The notes under the pieces are model-generated. The model was not told where the DNA came from. It was given only the letters and a program-made list of their open reading frames with translations, and did not search any database. DNA of 64,000 nt, taken from the NCBI GenBank assembly GCA_964369665.1, contig CAYJFS010000004.1:1-64000 (forward strand), given 5' to 3'. The position numbers and the translations under genes were made by a program. This DNA is from Bilophila sp964369665 (lineage in GTDB: Bacteria; Desulfobacterota; Desulfovibrionia; Desulfovibrionales; Desulfovibrionaceae). Below, in pieces: positions 25,591-34,000 of this stretch; position 1 is the stretch's first letter, and each line of letters begins with the position of its first letter.

Positions 25591-27986
25591 AACTTATACA
25601 GTATTTATTCTTTTTTTTATTATTTATATATGTTTTATACATGAGTCCATGTAGCTGTTTTTCTATGGAGTTACCACAAAAAAATCAGAATCCAGTATCC
25701 GAAATTTGGAAACTACTACTACAATCTAGAATGGGTGAACTTCAAGCTATTAATCAGGAAGTAGAGAGTGTGTTTAAGAGGATTCCTGATATTTCACAAG
25801 ACTTTTCAGGTAAAATTAATAAGATAGAGCAGAGTTACCAACAATATATTACAATGGCTAAAGTCAGTCGAGGCTTACCAATAGAGCTATCTCTTGTAGA
25901 TGAAAGGCTGAAGAAGTTAGATAGTGACTTAGCAATGATTGTGCGTCCAGTACAAGAAGTTGTTAATGTGTTGAAAGCACGTTTAAAAGAGGTCTCTTTA
26001 CTGGAACAGGATACACCAATAAAAGCAGAGCAACTTCTAGATAACACACAGATAAAAAAATTTAAACAACTTTTAGATGAAACAGAGGAAAGATTAAATT
26101 TTTTAGGAAAAAAGTTTAATCAAATACTTCATCCATCAGAGCTTTTACAAAAAAATATTAGTTTACGGCAGGATGAGTTAGCTATGATACTTCCAAAGCT
26201 TTGGAAAGACTATTATTTTGTTCCTACAGAAAGAATGTATGAGCCACAAGCTTGGTCTACAGTTAAAGAAAGTTTATCATCTTTAAAGGAGTCATTTTTA
26301 GTTCGAATAAAGTCAGAAATTCCAGAAGATAGGCAGGCATGGATAACCGTTCTTTTACAAGAGTTTTCTTTAATTATTCCACTATTTTTTATAGTATTAG
26401 GAGCTCGTAAACTTACAAAAAGATTACCAGAAGTAGTAAGAGAGCAGTGGAATCGAATAACTAAATACAGCTTACCATTTTTATTTTTTGGTTTTACTTG
26501 TCTTTTTTCTTCTTGGTCCCCGAGTGGAGAAAATTATTATCTAATATCAATAATAGGTACAGTTTTTATGTGTTTGGGCCAAATAGATTTGGCTTGGAAT
26601 CTATATATTTTTGATAAACCTAAGCGTCACTATTCTCCATTGTTAAGATTACTTATACCTATTTTTGGGGGTATATTATTACTAACAATTGGATTTTCAG
26701 GGATAACTCTTAGTTTATTGTGGATTGCAGTATTAATGTTAGCCTTATATGTTGAGCATAGCTATGCAAAAATAGATATGAGCTACCCTATAGTTAGAAA
26801 CCTATTCTTGGTATATAAACTTATATTATGGCTTAATATTATAATAACTATTTTAGGTTGGGTACGATTATCTATACTTTGTTATCTTGGATATGCTGCA
26901 TTGGTAGTATGTATTCAGCAAGCTTTTGCTTTTATTCATCTTACAAATATTATTTCAGAGAATATATCTCAAGAAGGTGTACAAGGCCTTATTAGTGGTA
27001 TGTTATTAGCGGTTTTTTTACCTACAGCGCTCATTGTAGTAACATCAATGACAGGTTTATGGATTTTAGCATATCCAGGTGGGGCATATTTAATTACACA
27101 TGTGACAGATTTAGACTTTAGCATAGGAGAAGTCTCTTTTAATGTAGTACAAGTGTTACTTGTGGTTAGTATTTTTTATATAACACGTTCTTTTATTTCT
27201 GTTGGTCGTATATTTATTTCAAGTTTACCAGGTCAAAATATCCGTCTGGACAAAAACCTTATAGGTCCAATACAAATGGTTTTTTCATATGTCATGTGGG
27301 GTATTTTTATATTATATACATTATATATCTTAGGCTTTAGTCTTACAAGTTTAGCAGTTGTTGCTGGTGGTCTTAGTGTTGGTATTGGTTTTGGCTTACA
27401 GAATATTATGAATAATTTTATTAGTGGTCTCTTAATGATTTTTGGTCAGACATTAAGGGAAGGAGATGTTATTGAAGTAGGTAATAATAATCTTAAAGGT
27501 GTTGTTAGAAAAATTGATATGCGGTCTACCATTGTAGAAACATTTGATAATGCTACAATATTTGTGCCTAATTCTGAGTTTATTTCTGGAAAAGTTACAA
27601 ATTGGACTCGTAATGGTCGTAGTGTAAGAGGAGAGGTTGCTATTGGTGTTGCATATGGATCTGATGTAGGTTTAGTTATGAATTTACTTAAGGGTATGGC
27701 TAATGATCATCCAAAAGTGCTCCATTTCCCAGAACCATATGTTCTTTTTAATGATTTTGGTTCAAGTACATTAGACTTTCTTTTAAGGTTCTGGGTAGGA
27801 GATATAGGGCAAGTTTCAGATATTAGAAGTGAGCTGCGTGTAACAATAGCTAAAGTTTTTTCTGAAAAGAATATTGAAATAGCATTCCCACAACTAGATA
27901 TCCATGTCTGTAAAGATAGCTTACTAGGTATAGAAGCATACTCTGAAAATCTTGGCCGTCAAACACCTGTTACTTCAAAAGTCTAA
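25587..27986 (+). CDS. MscS-family mechanosensitive channel, MscK-like long form
   Basis: A 799-residue channel. A signal peptide and coiled-coil periplasmic domain (about 1-245) precede eleven or so membrane helices. The MscS core begins near residue 590 with the pore helix VVAGGLSVGIGFGLQNIMNN, then GQTLREGDVIEV and PNSEFISGKVTNW. It opens under membrane tension to release solutes on osmotic downshift. Length and periplasmic domain are like MscK/YbiO-type members rather than small MscS. Confidence 0.9.
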   Translation: MKLIQYLFFFLLFIYVLYMSPCSCFSMELPQKNQNPVSEIWKLLLQSRMGELQAINQEVESVFKRIPDISQDFSGKINKIEQSYQQYITMAKVSRGLPIELSLVDERLKKLDSDLAMIVRPVQEVVNVLKARLKEVSLLEQDTPIKAEQLLDNTQIKKFKQLLDETEERLNFLGKKFNQILHPSELLQKNISLRQDELAMILPKLWKDYYFVPTERMYEPQAWSTVKESLSSLKESFLVRIKSEIPEDRQAWITVLLQEFSLIIPLFFIVLGARKLTKRLPEVVREQWNRITKYSLPFLFFGFTCLFSSWSPSGENYYLISIIGTVFMCLGQIDLAWNLYIFDKPKRHYSPLLRLLIPIFGGILLLTIGFSGITLSLLWIAVLMLALYVEHSYAKIDMSYPIVRNLFLVYKLILWLNIIITILGWVRLSILCYLGYAALVVCIQQAFAFIHLTNIISENISQEGVQGLISGMLLAVFLPTALIVVTSMTGLWILAYPGGAYLITHVTDLDFSIGEVSFNVVQVLLVVSIFYITRSFISVGRIFISSLPGQNIRLDKNLIGPIQMVFSYVMWGIFILYTLYILGFSLTSLAVVAGGLSVGIGFGLQNIMNNFISGLLMIFGQTLREGDVIEVGNNNLKGVVRKIDMRSTIVETFDNATIFVPNSEFISGKVTNWTRNGRSVRGEVAIGVAYGSDVGLVMNLLKGMANDHPKVLHFPEPYVLFNDFGSSTLDFLLRFWVGDIGQVSDIRSELRVTIAKVFSEKNIEIAFPQLDIHVCKDSLLGIEAYSENLGRQTPVTSKV

Positions 27987-28305
27987 ATCAAGATTTTTGG
28001 AAGTTTACTTGGTTGTTAAATAGGTATGAACTATTTCCAAAAATTACTAAAAAGGGTATAATATACTATAGTTATAGCATTAAGAACAATTTTTATTTAT
28101 TGAATTACTTTATTGATACATGTCATTGTCTTGATTTTTTAGTATATTGTATTATTTAATAAATAGCATTAGGTTAATATACTAAAAACAAAGCTTTTTA
28201 ATAAGTTACTATTGTAGTATAGTAACTATCTATATAGAAATAATCAATTATCCATACTAACTACTTATTGTCTAAAAAATTTTATATATTTTTTGAGGTA
28301 CTATT
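27987..28305. other. Intergenic region after the channel gene
   Basis: About 320 AT-rich bases. A TTTTTGGAA (27994-28002) and TTCCAAAAA (28035-28043) inverted repeat with a 32-base loop lies just after the channel gene and may be a weak terminator. I see nothing else supportable. Confidence 0.45.
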
Positions 28306-29490
28306 TTGCGTTTATTTTTTCTATGGATTCATACATTTTTTTCTAAGTTTTTTCTTATATTAAAAGCATTATTTGTTTCTGGGTGGTGTTTAGAAGCTTG
28401 TAGCTTTTTTAGTGTTGATAAAAGAAGGTTACGTAGTCGTTACTCCATATTCTGTATATGTTTTTTTTCTTGTTGTGGAATTTTTATTTTATTACTTGTT
28501 TTAGGATTTGTTCCAGAAAATTTAGGTGTAGAAGTTCGTAAACCTCTAGAAAATAGAACTATATCAGTCCAAAAACAAAACGTAACACGTCCTCTTTCTG
28601 GTAATAATGCCTATGTAAGAAAGCAATTCCTTCATGATAAAGCTTTGTCAGATATAGGGATTTCTAGTAGTATTTCTCGTAAAAATATTGCTCAGTTTTA
28701 TGGAAAGAATTTTATGCTTCAAGCATCAAATATAGTGATTTCTTCTGATTACAATGTAGATGAAACTGTGGAAGAGTTATTAACTACCTCAAAAGTAGCA
28801 TTTATTCCATTAGAGTCTTTAGGTGAGCCATTAAGTTTTCAAGGTTTGCCATTACGTTGGAAGCAACAACAAAGACTATCTGGATTAAATTTACAAGCAA
28901 TTGTTCATGGAAATCAGTATATAAATAGATGGATTAAGGTCAATGATACAGCAAAATCGCTATTTAAAAGGGCAGAAAAATATCGATCAATCATTGAAAA
29001 GTATGCTAGGAGATATAATCTATCTACTGAGCTTGTCTATGCTATAATTTGTGTAGAAAGTAGCTTTCATCCTGAACAAGTAAGTAATAGGTATGCCCAT
29101 GGTTTAATGCAGGTGGTACCAAAATCTGCTGGATTTGAAGTAAATAAGTGGTTTGGTGTTATAGGTTTGCCAACTTCAGATGACTTGCTTCATCCAGAAA
29201 CGAATATTAAATATGGAACTTCATATTTGTATCTATTAATGAATAGACATCTACATGCAATAAAAAATGATGTTTCACGAGAATATTGTGCTATTGCAGC
29301 TTATAATATGGGTATAAATGCTATGCTCCGTGTTTTTGGTGAAACAACACAAGATGCTTTTGCTATGATTAATAAATACAATTCAGAGCAAGTCCAAGAT
29401 CATCTCATGAAACACCTCCCTTCAAGAGAAACACGGATGTTCTTGAAAAAAGTTTTGAGTTTTAAAGAAAGCTTTACTGTTTTATTGTAA
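28306..29490 (+). CDS. MltC-like lytic transglycosylase
   Basis: A 394-residue protein with a membrane segment at about 50-72. The SLT domain at about 225-385 contains AIICVESSFHPEQVSNRYAH, GLMQVVPKSAG and AAYNMGINAMLRVFGE, close in order and spacing to E. coli MltC, including the end PSRETRMFLKKV. The preceding domain also fits the MltC N-terminal domain. It starts at TTG with GAGG upstream. Unlike MltC, it seems anchored by a helix rather than as a lipoprotein. Confidence 0.82.
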   Translation: MRLFFLWIHTFFSKFFLILKALFVSGWCLEACSFFSVDKRRLRSRYSIFCICFFSCCGIFILLLVLGFVPENLGVEVRKPLENRTISVQKQNVTRPLSGNNAYVRKQFLHDKALSDIGISSSISRKNIAQFYGKNFMLQASNIVISSDYNVDETVEELLTTSKVAFIPLESLGEPLSFQGLPLRWKQQQRLSGLNLQAIVHGNQYINRWIKVNDTAKSLFKRAEKYRSIIEKYARRYNLSTELVYAIICVESSFHPEQVSNRYAHGLMQVVPKSAGFEVNKWFGVIGLPTSDDLLHPETNIKYGTSYLYLLMNRHLHAIKNDVSREYCAIAAYNMGINAMLRVFGETTQDAFAMINKYNSEQVQDHLMKHLPSRETRMFLKKVLSFKESFTVLL

Positions 29491-29551
29491 AAAGTTACGA
29501 ATATTGTAATTGTAGAATTGAAAATGTTTTTATATTTTTAGGAAGAAATCT

Positions 29552-30076
29552 ATGAATAAAATCATAACAGTAATGTTAGTTTTTTATATATTGATGGGTA
29601 GTGTTATAGGATGTACTTCTGCTAAGATAGGTGTTGTTGATCCTATAAAACTTTTTCAAGAAAGCACACCTGGCAAAGCTGGTATGGACCACTTGAAATC
29701 AATAGAAGAATCAATGCAGGGCCAAATAGAGGTAGCTCAGGGTATTCTTGATAAATCTAAAGATAAGAATGTCCAAGATCGTTTTCAAAAAATATTTATG
29801 GAGTATCAACAGATTATTAACACAGAACAACAAAGAGTTATCGAGGTTGTTAATACACTGATTCAAGAGACACTTGATAAGTATAGGCAAGATCAAGGTT
29901 ATAGTATACTTATGAGTAAGGATAACTTACTATCATATGCACCTTCAGATGATGTAACAAATGATATAATTGTAATTTTAAATCGTTCAAATATTAGATT
30001 TGAACCTATCGTGTTTGATAGTTGTTTTAATGATGAAAAGGTAAAAGAAGACAAGAAGATACCTAATAAACAATAA
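29552..30076 (+). CDS. OmpH/Skp-like periplasmic lipoprotein
   Basis: A 174-residue protein with a signal peptide and likely lipobox ending SVIGC at about residue 21. The following AKIGVVDPIKLFQESTPGKA is the start of the OmpH/Skp family, and the middle is a coiled coil (about 50-115). Skp-type proteins chaperone outer-membrane proteins. The lipid anchor is unusual for Skp, so it may instead be a related envelope protein. Confidence 0.7.
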   Translation: MNKIITVMLVFYILMGSVIGCTSAKIGVVDPIKLFQESTPGKAGMDHLKSIEESMQGQIEVAQGILDKSKDKNVQDRFQKIFMEYQQIINTEQQRVIEVVNTLIQETLDKYRQDQGYSILMSKDNLLSYAPSDDVTNDIIVILNRSNIRFEPIVFDSCFNDEKVKEDKKIPNKQ

Positions 30077-30185
30077 TTAAAGTTATGAATAGTTTTTAGA
30101 TGTTTTTTTACTTCAAGGGTATTTTATCTTGTTATAATTAAGATAAAAGCAATTAAAGTATTATATAGTTTAAGAAATATGCAGA

Positions 30186-30215
30186 GATAAAATTTTCTAC
30201 GATAAAATTTTCTAC
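30186..30215 (+). repeat. 15-bp tandem duplication
   Basis: GATAAAATTTTCTAC occurs twice in direct succession (30186-30200 and 30201-30215) in the intergenic region after the OmpH-like gene and before the convergent uvrA. No function is evident. Confidence 0.9.
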
Positions 30216-30316
30216 AAAAAGTAAAGATGTAAAGTAGTTAATAGGTTATAAGTACTAGAGTGATTTTATGTGAAAGGTTTATAGATTATATTCATTAGGG
30301 GTATTTGTTTATTTTA

Positions 30317-33157
30317 CTATTTTGTTGTGAGAAATGCCCCTGTAGTAGATTTAGGATTTTGTATAATTTCCTCTGGTGTTCCAGAAGCAAGAATATATCC
30401 ACCATTTTCTCCTCCACCAGGTCCAAGATCAAGAACATAATCTGAAGCAAGGATAATATCTATATTATGTTCTATGACAATGACTGTTGCACCTTTATTA
30501 ACAAGCTGTTGAAGTATAGAGATAAGTTTTCCAACTTCATGCATATGAAGTCCTGTAGTGGGTTCATCCAAAATATATAATGTTCCTGGTAAAGCTCGTT
30601 TACTAAGTTCTTTAGATAGTTTAATTCTTTGAGCTTCTCCTCCTGATAATGTTGTAGCAGGTTGTCCTAATTGTAAGTAGTCAAGACCTACATCTTCTAA
30701 CATTGATAGTTTACGTTCTAGTATTGGGTAGTTTATAAAGAATTGTCGAGCTTCATAGACAGGTAGGTTTAGTACTTCTGCTATATTTAAGCCACGATAA
30801 TGGACCTCAAGTGTTTCATAGTTATAGCGTTTTCCTTTACAAACATCACATGTTACATGTATGTCAGGAAGAAAATGCATTTCGACACGGATTTGCCCAT
30901 CACCATTACAAGCTTCACAACGGCCACCAGGAACATTAAAGCTAAAGCGTCCTGGTTGATATCCACGTTTTTTTGCATCTGGTGTCATAGCAAAAATATT
31001 TCTTATTTCATCAAATACTTTAGTGTATGTTGCTGGATTGGAACGTGGCGTCCTTCCTATAGGTGTTTGATCAATAGAGACAATACGTTCGATACATTCA
31101 CTACCAGTAATACCTTGGATATTCCCTGGTTGATCAACACGGATACCATGAGCAAGTGCAAGATGTTTATAGAGTGTATCTATAACAAGTGAACTTTTAC
31201 CAGAGCCTGAAACTCCAGTTACACATGTAAGTGTTCCTATAGGGAATGCACAGTCAATATTTTTAAGGTTATTTGTTTTTACACCATGTAGATTAAGCCA
31301 ACTTTGTATTTCTCTACGTTTAGTAGGTACAGCTATGGTGATATCGCCTCGTAGATACTTAGCTGTTAGTGTCGTTCCATTTTTTATAAGTTGATTGAAT
31401 GAACCTTGAAAGACTTTTTCTCCACCACGAGAGCCTGAATATGGTCCAAGCTCTATAATTGTATCTGCTTCTTGTATTGTTGATTGATCATGTTCGACAA
31501 CAAGCACTGTATTACCACGTTGTTGTAAATCTCTTAATGTAGAAATAAGGCGCTTATTGTCTTTTGGGTGTAATCCAATAGATGGTTCATCAAGTACATA
31601 TGTAACGCCGACAAGACCTGATCCAAGTTGTGATGCCAGGCGTATTCGTTGTGCCTCACCACCAGAAAGTGTGGTCATAGTCCTTCCTAAAGAAAGGTAT
31701 TCTAAACCTACATTTTTCATAAAGTAGAGTCGGTGAATGATTTCTTTTGTGAGTGGTTCTGCAATAAGCGCATGTCTTCCTGAAAAAGTACATGATGTAA
31801 ACCAGGCAAGGTTTTTTTCAACAGACATAGAGCAAATATCTTGAATAGTCATTGTATGTATACGGACAGAAAGAGCTTCAGGTTTGAGGCGAGCCCCATG
31901 ACAAGAAGGACAATTTGTATTTTGTAGAAACCTTGATAACATATCCTTCCATGCTTCACCATACTGTATACCTTGATTGAGAATAGGAATAATACCAGGC
32001 CAATAAGTAAGGCTTATGCGTTCATGTGCATTTTTTTCATGGGTTTCTTGAGGTATAGAGGTGGTGTTTATAGTTTTTTCATTTTTTGGTTCTCCATAAA
32101 ATAGAGCATCTAAAGCTTTAGGTGTATATTCAGAAAGAGGCATTGATAACGTAAATTGATAACGCTTTCCAAGTTCTATAAGTGCTTGTTCATAGCGATT
32201 AAAAATTTTTGAATTTGCCCAGGGAAGCAATGCTTTTGATTGTAAGGAAAGCCCACGATTAGGTGCAATGAGCAAGGGTTCAAAATATTCAACACTGCCT
32301 AACCCTGAACACTGGGGACAAGCACCTTGTGGACTATTAAAAGAGAATAGTTGAGGTGTTAGTGGTGGAAGACTTATCCGACAAGATGTACATACAGATT
32401 CTGTAGCATGGATAGTATCTGTGTGATTTTTTATTGTTTCGTGAACTTGATGGACAATAATACGTCCACTACCGTAACGTAAAGCTAGTTCTACAGAGTC
32501 TGCTAGACGCCTTCGGATATTGTCATCTATAACAAGTCGATCAACAACAAGATCTAAAGTGTGTTTTTTGTTTTTATCTAAGTTTGGTATGTCATCTATA
32601 TTATAAATTATTCCATCAACACGTATTCGAACAAAACCATCAGCTTTGAGCTTTTTTATTTTATCTGCATGAGTTCCTTTTTGATGCTCTACAATAGGTG
32701 CAAGTAAGATGATTTTTGTTTCTTTGGGTAAACTTAGAATATCAGCAATAATTTCGTCTGTAGCTCTAGCTTCTATAGGTTTATTGCATTTTGGACAATG
32801 CATAGTGCCTAAACGTGCAAAAAATACTCGAAGAAAATCATATATTTCTGTTGTTGTACCAACTGTTGACCTAGGGTTTCTTCCAGTCGTTTGCTGTTCA
32901 AGGGAAATGGCTGGAGAGAGACCTTCTATTTTATCAACATCAGGTTTATCCATTTGTGGTAAGAATTGTCGAGCATATGTAGAAAGAGATTCAACATATC
33001 GACGCTGTCCTTCAGCATAGATAATATCAAAAGCTAGTGTAGATTTTCCTGAACCAGAAGGTCCACATATAACAACCAGTTCATCTCTAGGAATATCAAG
33101 GGTCAAGTTTTTTAAGTTATGCTGCCTTGCACCTTCTATATGGATACATGGTTTCAT
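30317..33157 (-). CDS. uvrA: Excinuclease ABC subunit A
   Basis: A 946-residue UvrA, full length. Two ABC ATPase modules are visible: Walker A GPSGSGKSTLAFD near residue 32 with LSGGEAQRIRLA and VLDEPSIGL, then GVSGSGKSSLV near 640 with LSGGEAQRIKLS and ILDEPTTGL. Zinc-binding cysteine pairs (CTSC ... CPQC and CEAC ... CDVC) are intact. UvrA recognises DNA damage and loads UvrB for nucleotide excision repair. It appears monocistronic. Confidence 0.98.
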   Translation of the reverse strand: MKPCIHIEGARQHNLKNLTLDIPRDELVVICGPSGSGKSTLAFDIIYAEGQRRYVESLSTYARQFLPQMDKPDVDKIEGLSPAISLEQQTTGRNPRSTVGTTTEIYDFLRVFFARLGTMHCPKCNKPIEARATDEIIADILSLPKETKIILLAPIVEHQKGTHADKIKKLKADGFVRIRVDGIIYNIDDIPNLDKNKKHTLDLVVDRLVIDDNIRRRLADSVELALRYGSGRIIVHQVHETIKNHTDTIHATESVCTSCRISLPPLTPQLFSFNSPQGACPQCSGLGSVEYFEPLLIAPNRGLSLQSKALLPWANSKIFNRYEQALIELGKRYQFTLSMPLSEYTPKALDALFYGEPKNEKTINTTSIPQETHEKNAHERISLTYWPGIIPILNQGIQYGEAWKDMLSRFLQNTNCPSCHGARLKPEALSVRIHTMTIQDICSMSVEKNLAWFTSCTFSGRHALIAEPLTKEIIHRLYFMKNVGLEYLSLGRTMTTLSGGEAQRIRLASQLGSGLVGVTYVLDEPSIGLHPKDNKRLISTLRDLQQRGNTVLVVEHDQSTIQEADTIIELGPYSGSRGGEKVFQGSFNQLIKNGTTLTAKYLRGDITIAVPTKRREIQSWLNLHGVKTNNLKNIDCAFPIGTLTCVTGVSGSGKSSLVIDTLYKHLALAHGIRVDQPGNIQGITGSECIERIVSIDQTPIGRTPRSNPATYTKVFDEIRNIFAMTPDAKKRGYQPGRFSFNVPGGRCEACNGDGQIRVEMHFLPDIHVTCDVCKGKRYNYETLEVHYRGLNIAEVLNLPVYEARQFFINYPILERKLSMLEDVGLDYLQLGQPATTLSGGEAQRIKLSKELSKRALPGTLYILDEPTTGLHMHEVGKLISILQQLVNKGATVIVIEHNIDIILASDYVLDLGPGGGENGGYILASGTPEEIIQNPKSTTGAFLTTK

Positions 33158-33354
33158 TAAATAGTTTAATTCCTTTTAGTTACTATTAAAATAGATGAAT
33201 GTATAAAGTATAATATAACACATTGTTGGTATTAATATTAATGGTTAGTAATGAATTTTTATAATACAAGGTAGGTGTTAATATTGAAATAAGAGCCTGT
33301 GTTCAATTATTAGGAGAAATTTTATGGATTTTGAAGTTATGTTCTTTCTAAAAT

Positions 33355-33903
33355 TTATTTAGGAAGTAGGTTTTTGTTTAAAAGATAGTTCCAAATTACA
33401 AAAGCAAGAAAGAGTTTTATAATATCTCCAAGAATAAATGGTACAACTCCAATAAGTAGTGCTTTGGATGGTGTAATATTTAGGTTCCACATAATGCCTG
33501 TAGCACCACAAATATATAAAAAAATAAGGCCAAGGGTCATCCAAAAAAGAGTAATAATTTTTTTAGGTGGACGTGTTTTACGGTAGCTCTCTCCTAAACC
33601 ACTAAGGTATGCCATACCAATAAAACCAAAAATATAACCATTTGTAAGATTAAGTAAAACTTTAAAGCCTGAAGTTCCACCAGCAAAAACAGGGATACCA
33701 ACTATACCAGCACAAATATAAAGAAGTATACAGAATACTGCATTATGAGGACCAATACAGAGGCCAGCAAGAAAAACATAAAGGATTTGCAGTGTAAAAG
33801 GAACAGGACCAAGAGGAAAGCTAATAAAAGCACCAATCATAATGAGAGCAGCAAAGAAGATAATCCAAAGAGAAGTAACAATATTTTTGCTAGTATTACT
33901 CAT
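33355..33903 (-). CDS. bioY: Biotin transporter substrate-binding subunit BioY
   Basis: A 182-residue membrane protein with about six helices. The BioY motifs IGAFISFPLGPVPFTLQ, GLCIGPHNAVFCILLYICAG and GGTSGF are present. BioY is the S component of an ECF biotin importer. No BioM/BioN genes are adjacent, so it may act alone or share an energising module. It suggests uptake of biotin from the host. Confidence 0.93.
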   Translation of the reverse strand: MSNTSKNIVTSLWIIFFAALIMIGAFISFPLGPVPFTLQILYVFLAGLCIGPHNAVFCILLYICAGIVGIPVFAGGTSGFKVLLNLTNGYIFGFIGMAYLSGLGESYRKTRPPKKIITLFWMTLGLIFLYICGATGIMWNLNITPSKALLIGVVPFILGDIIKLFLAFVIWNYLLNKNLLPK

Positions 33904-34000
33904 AATATTGTTTGTTTACCTGTAGAATTTTTACAAAAAAATAAGCTTATGCCTTTAGTGAAAATAACATAGTATAAAGATGTTGTAAATTTATGCACAG

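Noticed and set aside
32709..33020. Plus-strand frame of 103 residues
   Set aside because: Antisense shadow of the uvrA gene.
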